64,000 nt of DNA from Phytophthora quininea (Eukaryota; Oomycota; Peronosporomycetes; Peronosporales; Peronosporaceae), in assembly GCA_011947345.1 (NCBI GenBank), contig JAAVTG010000327.1, forward strand, positions 62,001 to 126,000. Direction: 5' to 3'. Position numbers and translations under genes: made by a program. Each line of letters starts with the position of its first letter. Position 1 is the first letter of the stretch. A model generated the notes under the pieces. That model made no database searches and was not told the DNA's origin. It was given only the letters and a program-made list of their open reading frames with translations. This document shows positions 1 to 10,672 of the stretch, one piece after another.

Positions 1-100
1 TGCTAGATGGCGGTGACGAATGAACGGCTCGCAGTGATCTTTATTTATTGCAGTGATGATCTGCGTAGGTGCTGTAGCTCTTCATTCATTAAAGCCTACC

Positions 101-1212
101 ATGCCGTCGAGACCCAAGTCCAAGCACCAGTCGTCCAAGGAGCGTTTGCGGCTTACTATAGGTCAAAAGGTGCTGATATGCAAAATGGTGGGGGAGGGGA
201 CGCGCACCAACTTGACAGCGCTGGAGGAATGGGTGATGAGGTGCCCAGGCCACCTACACAGTCGTCTCTTTATAAGATCCTGAAGAAGAAGTCCGAGCTC
301 CTGATGATACCTAAGGACATCTACGGCTGTAAGAAGATCGCTGACCCAGTGCTCGCGGCACTAGACGTCACGTTGGTCGTAGTTCGGCAAGATGGAGAAA
401 GTGGTCAGGTCGTTGACCGATTACGGGTTGATGTACTGCTCCAAGCTGTTTGTTGACGAGTACTTCCCGTGCTTGCCGGCGAACAAACGACCGGGATTCG
501 CCAAGGGGTGGGTATAGCGCTTCAGAAAACGTCATGGCACTCGCTGCCATCGGAAACATGGGAAGCGGCGTCTTCAACGGGCGTGCCAACATGCGCAAGA
601 TCGCGGACATGTAGGCCCTTAAAGACTTCTATAATTTAGATGAGACGGGTTTCTTTTACCGTATGGAGTCGCCAAGAACATTATCTCGGCTCAGCAAGGT
701 GTCAGGCTACAAAGCCGACAAGACCCGCCTGACCATGATGGTTGCGACCAACGCTGACGGCAGCGACAAAGTGCCGCTCCTATTCATCAGCAAGGCAAAG
801 AACCCGCGTGCGTTCAAAGACCGCGACGTAAATGCTGAGCTTGAAGTCGAGTATACCAATAGTAAGAATGACTGGGGCATTTGTCTACGCTGGCTGCATG
901 CATTCGATCTACACATGAACCGCGAGCTGCGGCACGTGCTCTTGTGTGTTGACAACGTCAGCTCGCACATGACGCCCCTCTACCCGCTCACGAACATAAG
1001 ACTGGAGTTTCTACAAAAATCAAAATACAACAAGTATGCTGCAACCGCTTTAGTCGAATCAAGACGGAAGACTACATTGGCCGGTATGTAGCTGGTTTAC
1101 CTCAGGAGAAAATCTCCATCATTACCGCGCTTCGATGGGCTGATAAACCTTGGAGAGGAATCGCGCCGGAAGCAATTAGGAACTGTTGGACACACTCTGG
1201 TATCATCCCTCG
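101..1212 (+). pseudogene. Decayed pogo/Tigger-like DDE transposase
   Basis: Pieces of one transposase lie in order in different plus-strand frames. From the ATG at 101 comes a CENP-B/pogo-type helix-turn-helix (LTIGQKVLICKMV), followed by a second DNA-binding stretch (TQSSLYKILKKKSELL) and a Tc5-like segment near 430-520. The DDE core follows (YNLDETGFFYRM near 635-665, then MMVATNADGSDKVPLLFISK at about 739-800) with a Tigger-like LCVDNVSSH at about 942-970. The last recognisable motif, RNCWTHSGII near 1168-1200, is the usual end of DDE_1 transposases. Several frame changes separate the parts, so no intact protein is possible as written. I could not find terminal repeats. The family is clear from the motif order; the exact ends are not. 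Confidence 0.75.
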
Positions 1213-1390
1213 ACCTACAGCAACTATGGCAATGCGCCGCATTCTCTGCTACTAAATTCAATACATCAATAGTCTTGGCCCGCACGTAAAACCTGTGCTG
1301 AGCTCGGAACCTCGCAGTATTTATTGGTCCCACCTTTCTCCCTTTGCCGGGAAATCTGCACAAAAATGCAAATCTGTACTAAAGTGCATT

Positions 1391-1736
1391 TCAGCTCATC
1401 TGAAGTCCCGGCAATGAGATGCTCCACAAGGTCCTCCGAGCCGTCCCAGCCTTCCTGTCCGACTTCAAACTGGCGGTGGTCGAGGAAGCAGCCATGGCTT
1501 CAATGTGAGCTCGATCTTTCTCTCATTTATAGATGCGCTTCCTCTTTGTATCACGTTTTGAAGGGATAAGATGGCTATAAAACTTGTCCAACATTGACTG
1601 CATATCTCCATTGGCTTTGAAAAAGCTTATTACGTCGAGTTTCTTCTTGAACGTCTCGCAGTCGCGCGAGTATCCTGCTGGACGACGGCCAGCACCGCCT
1701 GGCGTCCGCTTCCGTACTCGTGCCATGGCGACTTGC
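1391..1736 (-). pseudogene. N-terminal fragment of a second transposase
   Basis: Starting from ATG at 1736 on the minus strand, a basic helix-turn-helix-like stretch (KKKLDVISFFKANGDMQ) is followed by KRKRIYK and then an in-frame TGA at 1523-1525, where related transposon proteins usually carry Trp. The frame then continues (EKDRAHIEAMAAS, then SDRKAGTARRTLW) to a stop at 1391. The helix-turn-helix followed by a K/R-rich linker is typical of the N-terminus of pogo- or Tc1-type proteins. No catalytic part is present nearby in this orientation, so it is a truncated relic. The exact family is an inference. Confidence 0.45.
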
Positions 1737-2132
1737 GCAGTGGTTTTGTTCTTTGACAGCACTGGCCTCTAAGCAAAAATAGTTCTGTCCGCTTAAACAA
1801 ATGGCTCACAGTGAGGTTTTATCATGTGGCTACAGTGCTATACGATTGGCTATCCGGATGTACAAAATGTCCGGATGCACAAATTAATAGTCAAGTATTC
1901 CGTATGCTTTTCGAGTACACATCGAGCCTCCGTCGGCCCTGCTGCTGCTACGCCCTCCTCCATGCGCGCGCTGCTGGTGCTGGACAAGACGCTGAGATGA
2001 CAATGATGACAATGATGTGCGATGAGGGGCTCTGAAAATGTAGCTTTTCCGTTGCAAAACGTTTGGAAACGCCGACAAGACCACCACGAGAAGCTGTCTT
2101 ATTTCTCAATCCGATTGCATTTGACTCGGACC
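1737..2132. other. Intergenic stretch upstream of the H+-ATPase
   Basis: No supported gene. The last 110 bases carry a reading frame continuous with the H+-ATPase, but its N-terminal residues do not resemble P-type pumps, so this is taken as 5' leader. A pyrimidine-rich stretch near 2097-2125 could contain a transcription start, but no defined promoter motif stands out. Confidence 0.4.
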
Positions 2133-5100
2133 ATGCCGGAAAGCCATGTTAGCGACTGCGTGGACGAGTTGGGGCGGGTGTCATGGGTGAGGATGCCACT
2201 GAACACCGCGCTAGACAAGCTCAAGACATCGCGGGAGGGCCTCACGTCGGACGAGGCGCAGCAGCGACTGGCCGAGTACGGCCCCAACAAACTGCCGGAG
2301 GAGAAGGTCAACAAGCTGACGCTGTTCCTGGGCTTCATGTGGAACCCGCTGTCGTGGGCCATGGAGGCGGCCGCCATCCTGTCCATTGTGCTGCTGGACT
2401 ACGCCGACTTTGCGCTCATCCTGTTCCTGCTACTGCTGAACGCATGCATCGGCTACTTCGAGGAGACCCAGGCTGGCGACGCGGTGTCGGCACTCATGGG
2501 CCAGCTCGCGCCTGAGGCCAAGGTGATGCGCGACGGCGAGATGAAGAACGTATCGGCCGACCTGCTGGTGCCCGGCGACGTGCTTCGTGTGCGACTGGGT
2601 GATGTAATCCCGGCCGATCTCAAGTTCCTGGAGGGCGACGCCATCAAGGTAGACCAGTCGTCGCTGACGGGTGAGTCGCTGCCGGTAACCAAGAACGAGG
2701 GCGACGAGGGCTACTCCGGATCGGTTGTGAAGCAGGGCGAGATCGAGGCCGTTGTGACCAGCACGGGCGTCAACACGTTCCTGGGCCGCGCTGCCGAGAA
2801 GATCGCGTCGGCGGACGCCCACGGCCGTCTGCAGATGGTGTTGACCACGGTCGGCAACTTTTGCATGGTGTCGATCCTGTTCTGGTGCGTGATTGAGCTG
2901 CTGGTGCAGATGGCCGGCCGTACATCGCAGAACCCGTGCATTATCGTGACGGACGGCTGCCTCGGCGTTGCCAACATCCTGGTGCTGATTGTGGGCGGTA
3001 TCCCTGTCGCCATGCCGACGGTGCTGTCGGTGACGCTAGCTATCGGCTCGTCAGCGCTTGCCAAGGAGAATGCCATCGTCACGCGTCTGACGTGTATTGA
3101 GGAGATGGCTTCGATGGAGGTGCTGTGCTCGGACAAGACGGGCACGTTGACGCTGAACCAGCTCTCGGTGGACATGGATAACCTGATCCCGTACAACAAC
3201 TTCACTGCGGACGACATCCTCAAATACGGCGCGTTGTCTGCGCGTACGGAGAACAACGAGGCCATCGACGTCGTGTGCCACAACACGTACCCAGGCAAGG
3301 ACACAATGTGGGACGAGTACACTTTGCTGCACTACACGCCGTTCGATCCCACAACGAAGCGCACGATTGCCAAGCTCAAGGACAACAAGACTGGCGATAT
3401 CTTCCGCGCCGTGAAGGGCGCCCCGCAAGTGGTTTTGGATATGGATGTGAACGCTGACACAATGCGCGTGGAGGTGGAGGGCCGCATCAACGAGTTCGCT
3501 TCGCGCGGCTACCGTGGTCTTGGCGTGGGTATCTCTCGCAGCGGCGACGTTCCGGTGGAGGACTGCGAGTGGCAGATGATCGGTCTGCTGCCGCTGTTTG
3601 ACCCTCCCCGCCACGACACGGCTGACACGGTGAAGAAGGCTATTGCTCTGGGTATTACGGTGAAGATGGTCACAGGAGATCAGAAGGCTATCGCTGTGGA
3701 GACGTGCCGTCAGCTGGGAATGCCGACCAACATTTTGGACACTTCTTTCTTCAACACGGTGCCGCCTCCGGGGCTGGACCTGGCGCAAATGATCTACCAC
3801 ACGGACGGTTTTGCGCAGGTGTTCCCGGAGCATAAATTCGAGATCGTGAAGCACTTGCAGTCGCTAGACAAGGTGGTGGGCATGACTGGTGACGGTGTGA
3901 ACGACGCGCCGGCGCTTGCCCAAGCCGACATTGGTATTGCTGTGGACGATGCGACGGACGCTGCTCGTGCTGCAGCTGACATTGTGCTTATGTCCCCTGG
4001 TCTGAGTGTGATCATCACTGCCATCCGCATGAGCCGTGAGATCTTCCTGCGGATGAAGAACTACGCCATGTACTCGATCGCCATGACGGTGCGTATCGTG
4101 TTTACGTTCGGCATCCTGACGGTGGCGTGGAACTGGTACTTCCCGCCGATTCTTGTTGTGATCCTGGCCATTCTGAACGACGGCACTATTCTGACGATCT
4201 CGAAGGATAACGTGGTGGCCTCGCCGCGCCCTGACTCGTGGAAGCTGCGCGAGGTGTTCATCTCGTCGATCACCTTCGGCCTGTGGTTGACGCTTTCGAC
4301 CATCGTGCTGTTCGCTATCATCAGCAACTCGAACGGTTTCGAGAGCACTGGCGTGGAGAACCTCTGCGTGGACTGCCTGAAGAGGGAGTGCCACCACTTC
4401 TTCCAGGAGAAGTACCAGACGTGTGTGATGACCAACAACGCTACAGGCTGTGGCGAGATGACGGGCAGCGTGCCGCAGTCGGCTAGCATCGCTAACGTGG
4501 GCATCTTCCGCGAGAGCGCGATCAACGCGTACTGGACAGAGTACCAGGACAAGTACGACTCGCTCTCGAAGCTGTTCGAGGACCTTGCGGACGTGCACCT
4601 CAACTGGCTGCCGAACGACGCCAAGCCGTCGGCTGAGGTTGCCTACAACCAGTTCGTGTACGCTTACACGCTGGGCTGGGGAGGTGTCGCCTATGAGGGT
4701 GGCTACGACGTGTTCACAGCTGCCCAGTTGGGTAAGGGAGTGACCTTCATCGGCAACGATGAGGTGCCTATCACGAACGAGGTGAGCTTCTGCGACTACG
4801 TGTGGGGCTTCAGCAACTGGAACTCGACGTGGACGCGCGACAACGAGATGATTGGGCCTGGCATCCAGCGTAAGGAGGGTGTGCTCCGTTCGCTGGTATA
4901 CCTGCAGGTGTCGATCTCTGGCCAGGCTCTGATCTTCGTGACGCGCACCGCCGGCAGCAATAATTGGTTCTTCGCTGAGAAGCCCTGCAACCTGCTGCTG
5001 GTTGCATTCGTGTTCGCTCAGATTGTGGCTTCGGTAATCGGCTGGATCGGTTTCGGCGGCTACCCAACAGACCGTATTGCCGTGATCGGCTGCGGCGGCG

Positions 5101-5303
5101 GCTACACGCTGATTGCCTGGCTGTGGGCCATCATCTGGCAGTTCCCGCTCGACCTGATCAAGTTCGCCGTGAACTACGTGCTCACCAAGAACACGTACGC
5201 GAGCAAGGCGTTCACGGAGCGCATCAACGCTGGTCACCCGACGATGACTCACTCGGTCGTGACCAACACGCAGCGCTCCATCCGTGCCAGCCGCACGGTG
5301 TAA
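2133..5303 (+). CDS. PMA1: Plasma-membrane H+-ATPase (P3A-type ATPase)
   Basis: Electrogenic proton pump that couples ATP hydrolysis to H+ export across the plasma membrane. The 1,056-residue frame is unbroken and has no intron. It shows the actuator TGES loop at residues 179-182, the phosphorylation motif DKTGT with the phosphorylated Asp at about 334, the hinge GDGVNDAP at 586-593, and hydrophobic membrane segments before and after the catalytic loops. Met at 2133 is chosen because the N-terminus from there fits the family; an upstream in-frame extension does not. The unusual part is a hydrophilic, Cys- and Trp-containing insertion of about 180 residues (roughly 734-915) between two C-terminal membrane segments. 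An insertion of this kind is known from Phytophthora pumps and is absent from fungal and plant pumps. No plant-like C-terminal autoinhibitory domain is obvious. Codon use is strongly GC-biased, as in highly expressed genes. Confidence 0.96.
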   Translation: MPESHVSDCVDELGRVSWVRMPLNTALDKLKTSREGLTSDEAQQRLAEYGPNKLPEEKVNKLTLFLGFMWNPLSWAMEAAAILSIVLLDYADFALILFLLLLNACIGYFEETQAGDAVSALMGQLAPEAKVMRDGEMKNVSADLLVPGDVLRVRLGDVIPADLKFLEGDAIKVDQSSLTGESLPVTKNEGDEGYSGSVVKQGEIEAVVTSTGVNTFLGRAAEKIASADAHGRLQMVLTTVGNFCMVSILFWCVIELLVQMAGRTSQNPCIIVTDGCLGVANILVLIVGGIPVAMPTVLSVTLAIGSSALAKENAIVTRLTCIEEMASMEVLCSDKTGTLTLNQLSVDMDNLIPYNNFTADDILKYGALSARTENNEAIDVVCHNTYPGKDTMWDEYTLLHYTPFDPTTKRTIAKLKDNKTGDIFRAVKGAPQVVLDMDVNADTMRVEVEGRINEFASRGYRGLGVGISRSGDVPVEDCEWQMIGLLPLFDPPRHDTADTVKKAIALGITVKMVTGDQKAIAVETCRQLGMPTNILDTSFFNTVPPPGLDLAQMIYHTDGFAQVFPEHKFEIVKHLQSLDKVVGMTGDGVNDAPALAQADIGIAVDDATDAARAAADIVLMSPGLSVIITAIRMSREIFLRMKNYAMYSIAMTVRIVFTFGILTVAWNWYFPPILVVILAILNDGTILTISKDNVVASPRPDSWKLREVFISSITFGLWLTLSTIVLFAIISNSNGFESTGVENLCVDCLKRECHHFFQEKYQTCVMTNNATGCGEMTGSVPQSASIANVGIFRESAINAYWTEYQDKYDSLSKLFEDLADVHLNWLPNDAKPSAEVAYNQFVYAYTLGWGGVAYEGGYDVFTAAQLGKGVTFIGNDEVPITNEVSFCDYVWGFSNWNSTWTRDNEMIGPGIQRKEGVLRSLVYLQVSISGQALIFVTRTAGSNNWFFAEKPCNLLLVAFVFAQIVASVIGWIGFGGYPTDRIAVIGCGGGYTLIAWLWAIIWQFPLDLIKFAVNYVLTKNTYASKAFTERINAGHPTMTHSVVTNTQRSIRASRTV

Positions 5304-5488
5304 GGTCATTAGTGGCTCAGCACCTTGCTAGTGGACTTGATTTGGGGCCAATTCCCCGTGTCGAGTCCACTTTTTGCTTTGTGCATGCTGTAGAATTACT
5401 CAACAAGTAGGAAAACGAGAATACTAGTAGATTTTTTGCTGCATGAAGGGAGATTGAGATCAAAGACGCAAGCTGTCGACTCCATTCG

Positions 5489-5506
5489 CTTGGAAGTAGA
5501 GCTGTG
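5489..5506 (+). repeat. hAT left end: 8-bp target duplication plus TIR
   Basis: CTTGGAAG at 5489-5496 is the target-site duplication and is immediately followed by the terminal repeat TAGAGCTGTG at 5497-5506. Both recur in the correct orientation at 9025-9042. The TIR fits the hAT-type start (T/C)AGNG. Confidence 0.93.
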
Positions 5507-8500
5507 CGACGTCCTGCGATGAACCCCCTGAACTCACCCCTACGCCTACGCCCGGGGTTTGCTTGAAACCCTTCGATTTCCCTCCAACACCCTCAAACGC
5601 TCACTGAACACCTTTTAGTTGAAAATATTATGAACAATACAGACTTCCAGTATATAATACCTCGGAATGCTTCAAGTTCCAGTGGATTTCAGCTAGCAGT
5701 AGACTGCTGCTAGCAGTCGACAAGATGCCAGCTTCGCAGCATGTCGACCAAACTGCAACCAGCGAAAATACGTACATTCTGGAAACTGTTCGCACTCCTG
5801 TGCGTGGAGGCCGTCAAGAGTCTCCTGCTCCGACAACTCCGCAGCACCCTCGGCGTCTAGCGGGTCCAGGATTGCGGATCGAGGCACCTTCGACACCAGC
5901 GCGTCCACCTTCGGCTCGTTATGCTCCGTATCCTGTAGGTCAAGCACGACAAGGAACTGCATCATCACATCACCGACCGATAATTCGTGAGCGGAGTTCT
6001 GCGCAACTTCCCGACATGGATTCGTTGCAAGTTCGGGTTCAAAATGACATTGGGCGTCGGCTATACGTCATGAAGAACCAAAAGCGTAGAGATGTCTGGT
6101 ATTTTGCGCGATTAATTCCAAAGCAGCAATTTTGGGAAGTTCCAGATAGCAGCTTGACGAACGAGCAGGGTGAAAGGGCAATTTGCTTGTTGTGTGAAAC
6201 AACAATGAAGTTCCGAGTTGGAAAACACAAGATGGTGGAGCATATGAAGGAAAAGCATTCTACTGAGTTGGGAATATATCGTCAACAACGAAACCTTATC
6301 CTCACAGCTGGAGGTGGTCTTCAGATGCAACGCACTGCTCGTCGTTTAGATAGCGAGCTGGCAAATGTCGCTGATCCCGAGAAAACGGTTCCGATCCGTA
6401 GTGTTACTCCAAAAGAGCAACACCAAGTCAACGTGTTACTGGCGAGGTGGATTGCACGTCACTTTCGACCTATGATCACTGTGGAAGACGAAGGTTTTAT
6501 GGAGTTTGTTTCTTATATTACGCAGGAGCTTGGCCGCGTCAAATTGGTTCTTCCGAATCGCGCTAAACTACGCAGTGATATTGTTGCCCTGGCGGTGCAT
6601 TATCGCAAGCGTGTCCAAGCGGACATCCAGCGATTCTGCCTTTACTACTCGTTGACTAGTGATATCTGGACTGGTCGAGATGGCCGAAGTTACATATCAC
6701 TGACAATTCACTACGTAACGGAGACATTTGAATCGAGGAATTGGACATTAGAAGTTCGTGAGCTTCCAGGAATTCACACCGGCACTCGTATTGCAGAAGC
6801 AGTAGACGAGATGATGGGAGTGTGGTCTCTGGATAAATCGTTTTGTACTGTATTTGTCCGAGATGGAGGCTCCAACATGGTCAGCGCGGCGGCCAAACTT
6901 CATGTTGTTCACATCCCTTGCGTCGCACACTGTCTACACTTAGTAGTCGCTGGTATGTTAATTAAGAAGAAGACGGAGCGGGAGCAACAAGAAGAAGCCG
7001 ACTTATGGTTAGCGAGTGTGGACAACGAAAATGATGAGCCGATCATTGAACACCACGAAGATGAGGAGCTAGCAGAAGAAGATCGACAAGAAATGGCTTC
7101 ATTGCGAGGGATGGCAATTGCGGATATCGAGGAATACTTGAATGCCACCATCGTAAACCTTGAGCGTAATGAGCTAGCGTTGGCGCGGAAAGTTGTTCAA
7201 CACTTCCGATCACTGGCTCGCTATTTCCGAAAGTCGCCAAAAGGCCAACATCGGCTTGGAGAGTGCCAAGTTATTGAGAGAGGAGTCCAGCGGGGCGATG
7301 CGCTTCGTATACAGGTGGACTGCCCAACGAGATGGAATAGCTGCTGGGATATGCTCCAGCGCTTTTTAGTACTTCAAGAAAGCCTGGTCAGCTTTTTCAC
7401 GTACTTGAGAAGTCCTGAAGGTCGTGTTGAGTTTGAAGACATGGCAAACAAGCTGCGGCGACCGAAAGCGTCGGACTGGTTGACGATTAAGTGTTTGATC
7501 ACCTTGCTGGCTCCATTTGCTAATGCGACAACAGCTTTAAGTGGGCAGCAATACCCTACGCTGCCGTTGGTGGCTCCGATTATCTACAATATTCGGAAAA
7601 AATTGGCGCAGACCAATTTGTTTGATGATCTCATTGCTCGAGCGGGCGACGAAGATTATGTCAACGAAACAAAAGTTATGATGAACGATTGCCGCAAGAT
7701 CGTCCTTAAACTATTTGATGAGCGCTTCTCGGGTTTGTCCACTAGCGATCTTGTTTGGGTTGCTTACCTTGATCCTCGAGTTGGAAAACGTATGCAGCAC
7801 CTCACCGATATGAATGCTGCTGAGAAGAAAGCTATCGATGAAAACCTCGTCAGAGCAGCTCGTCTACTGGCCAGGGAGCACCGAGGAGAGCCCATACATC
7901 AGACTCCAATGCCATCTGCACCCGAGGCTCCATCACAAGGTGAAGACGCATTTTTGATGATCTCTTCGGGCCAGATGACGATTTGGAACAGCGGGCTAGT
8001 GTAGACCAAGACTGCACTGACGAATTCACTTTGTATTTGAGCGATATAAAGACGGTCCAGAAGAAACAAGACCCATTGGTATGGTGGCATGTCAACGGCT
8101 CCAAATACCCAAACTTAAGTCGGCTCGCTAGGAAGTGGCTGGGAGCAGTTGCAACAAGCGTTTCTTCTGAACGGGCATTCTCTACAAGCGGTAACATTTT
8201 GACTGTTAAACGTAGCTCGCTTACTCCTTCGCTGGTGAGAGATCTGGTGTTCATAGCTCAGAACTGGAGGATTGACTACGCGTAAAGCAGATATTTCAAA
8301 CAGCAAGCTACTGTAGTGCATATATACATGTCGACGTTTTTAAAAGATTTCGTGGCAGCGTGCTACGTCACGCTGACGCGAGACACTCGGCGAAGAGCAA
8401 ATAAAACTCTTTCGCCATCCGTCTGGATACCTCTCGAGTTTCTTGTATCGACCCGACATCTTGGCCCTGGAGCTGCGAACTCACTACAACCATCTCATCG

Positions 8501-9034
8501 CACCCGCTGTTAGACTGCATTTACTGGCCATTGCAACTGGCCGCGTCGCCAAAGCTGCCACTGCCACTGCGAAGCAAACGCAGCTCCAGTGTGGTGACAT
8601 CGCCGCCACAAAAGCGCCGGCACCACCAGCCCAGCGTTGTCTCGCCAAGATTTCCCCATTTATAGCCCGAACTCTCCGGTGTAGACATTCAAGGTCTGCC
8701 GCAAGTTGAGCACCGCATCCAGTAGACGCCCTCCCAAATCTGGGTCGGGACAATGGGTCCTCTTGATCACTGTCCCGTTGAGTCTCGACTTGCCGCTATC
8801 CATGTTGCCCACGAAGACCAGACGCAGCGTGTAGCAGACCGTCTTGTCCTAAAGCTCGTTCTGGCAAGCCATATCCTGCCCAACACGGTCGAAGTCATGT
8901 GTACCACTTCAAAATCTGGCATACAAAAATCAAGTAAAGGTGTTTGGGAGCGTAGACCAGACGTTCGGAGGCCTGAACCCCTCAGCAAACGTCGGGGTGT
9001 TCAGGCGGGGTGTTCGCGAACGTTCACAGCTCTA
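5497..9034 (+). mobile_element. Complete hAT-family DNA transposon, about 3.54 kb
   Basis: The element is bounded by perfect 10-bp terminal inverted repeats (TAGAGCTGTG and its complement) and by an exact 8-bp direct target duplication, which is diagnostic of hAT transposition. Weaker inverted similarity continues inside both ends: GAACCCC/CTGAAC/CACCCC blocks at about 5519-5545 on the left and their complements at about 8995-9020 on the right. These may be subterminal transposase-binding repeats. The transposase gene occupies 5725-8285. About 750 bp of 3' sequence (8286-9034) holds no convincing gene. The intact ends and duplication suggest a fairly recent insertion between the H+-ATPase and DGAT2 genes. 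Confidence 0.92.
5725..8285 (+). CDS. hAT transposase, one-base frame break near its end
   Basis: DNA cut-and-paste enzyme of the element around it. A BED-type zinc finger lies at residues about 130-180 (Cys154, Cys157, His173, His178). The catalytic region follows: SDIWTGRDG near 310, VRDGGSNMVSAA near 380, CVAHCLHLVV near 400, and PTRWNSCWDML near 535. The C-terminal hAT dimerisation domain (WWHVNGSKYP, then SSERAFSTSGN) lies at 8080-8200 but in a different frame: the upstream frame stops at 8004. One extra T in the T5 run at 7951-7955 would join the two through an acidic linker (DDLFGPDDDLE). Everything else is open over about 850 codons, so either the copy is freshly inactivated or this is a homopolymer sequencing error. 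No introns are needed. Confidence 0.88.
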
Positions 9035-9042
9035 CTTGGAAG
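9025..9042 (+). repeat. hAT right end: TIR plus 8-bp target duplication
   Basis: CACAGCTCTA at 9025-9034 is the exact complement of the left terminal repeat. It is directly followed by CTTGGAAG at 9035-9042, identical to the left target duplication. Confidence 0.93.
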
Positions 9043-9292
9043 TCCCGCAGTACTGATGAAGATGAAACGAGTCTCTCCGCTTTAATGCCATTTCTCCTCT
9101 AGTTCAAGGTGCCACTATTTGATAAAGTCATTATACCGCGTTATGGTCCAGGCAAGGTCTTTCAACCGAGGTAAGAGGCAGGTTCCCTGGTCTATGCAAA
9201 AGTGTCGAGTCAACAAGGAAGAAAGGCTGATCTGCTAGTGATGTCATCGCAGCTGCGTCACATCCAGTCGAAGCGCGTGGTGAGCAAGCGAG

Positions 9293-10585
9293 ATGGTAGC
9301 GCAGGAGAGCAAGCCCGGCGACGGCGGCGAGCCTGTGACGGCGGTCCTGCCCGCCGCCAAGACCGCGCCGTTCGTGTACGAGTGCCCCGGCTTCTTCGCC
9401 GACGACTCCCGCGTGCCGCGGTGGCTGCAGAGCCTCGTGACCGACCTCTTCAGCTTCGTGACCATCCACTACAACGTCTGGGGCGTTCCGTTCCTGGCGC
9501 TCTTCTACTACCTGTACAAGATCGGTTACGGCTACGTGCCCGTGGCGCTGGTGGCACTCTACCTGCCCAGTTTCCTCAGCGGCGCCCAGAAGACGGCCAA
9601 GGGCAACCCGTGGCCAGCCTTCCGCGCCGGCAGCTTCTGGGGCCTCAGCGCCAAGTTCCTCGGGTGGGTCCTGTGCGCGGATTTTGGTATGGGATTGTGG
9701 GGGTACTCACGACTGGTTTCGTTGTTTATGTCGTGGAACAGGATTAAGGTCATCCGTGAGCAGGAGCTGGACAGCAGCAAGAAGTACATCTTCGGTTTCC
9801 ACCCGCATGGCATCATCGTGCTCTCGCGTGTGTCCGTGTACGGCGGCAACTGGGAGAAGGTTTTCCCAGGAATTCAGACGCGAGGTGAATGAGTTACCTT
9901 TGCCCAGTGTCGTCTTCAGTGATACACCCTCTCACTCATTCTGATTTTGGCAGCGCTTGGGGCCTCAACCATGTTCTACGTGCCTCTGGGCCGGGAGTTG
10001 TGCTTGTGGCTGGGTGGAGTCGACGCCTCGCGCTCCACAGCTGACAAGGTGCTGAATGACGGCACCAGCATCGTCGTTTACCCCGGCGGCGTGCCTGAGA
10101 TCTTCAAGACCGACCCGAACTCCAAGGTGAATGAGCTGGTGTTGAAGAAGCGGTTGGGCTTCGTCAAGCTTGCCATGCGCCACGGCGCCGAGCTCGTGCC
10201 TAGTTTTGTGTTTGGCGAGAAGTGGCTCTACAAGTACGTGTTCTTTCTGTTCACATGTGTTGAACTAGCTGTTCATTATTTTTGTTTTACCTTGTTGCAG
10301 CATGTGGAACCCTCCTCAGGGTGTGATTGACTTTTCCGCAAGACGCTCAAGATCCCAATGATCATTTTCTGGGGCAAGTTCATGTGGATGCCGAAACAGC
10401 CACCTAAGGGCAAGGGCTTTGGCGTCGTGTATGGCAAGCCCATTCCTACCAAGCTCACAGCAAACCCCACCGAGGAGGAAATCCGTGCGGTCCATGCGCA
10501 GTATGTGGCCGAGATCGAGCGTTTGTTCGAGCAGTATAAGCGCCAATTCGGGTACGCTGAGGACGAGACACTGCTCATCAACTAG
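9293..10585 (+). CDS. DGAT2: Diacylglycerol O-acyltransferase 2 (DGAT2 family)
   Basis: Catalyses the last step of triacylglycerol synthesis from diacylglycerol and acyl-CoA in the ER membrane. Exon 1 (9293-9884) contains an N-terminal hydrophobic hairpin and the active-site block FGFHPHGI. Exon 2 (9954-10233) holds the family blocks LWLGGVDASR and YPGGVPEIF. Exon 3 begins at 10301 (MWNPPQGVID) and ends at 10585. Introns are 9885-9953 and 10234-10300, both GT-AG, and codons join correctly across each. In exon 3 the frame breaks at the T4 run 10332-10335; one more T restores the conserved continuation (RKTLKIPMIIFWG) to the stop. Length, about 360 residues, is normal. Close relatives such as MGAT or wax synthase cannot be excluded from motifs alone. 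It is convergent with the minus-strand exonuclease gene, with under 90 bp between the stop codons. Confidence 0.9.
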
Positions 10586-10672
10586 TCTGGTCGTCAGGGA
10601 TCGATATTGTTGGACACACGCGAGCCTGATTTCTTAAGGACAAAGTGAATATTCTCCCATAGACCCACCATT

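Noticed and set aside
3864..5309. Long minus-strand open frame opposite the H+-ATPase
   Set aside because: Produced by the strong GC3 codon bias of the pump gene; no motif, and the opposite strand is a full-length conserved enzyme.
8484..8753. Minus-strand frame in the 3' part of the hAT element
   Set aside because: Ala/Arg-rich without family features and inside non-coding transposon sequence.
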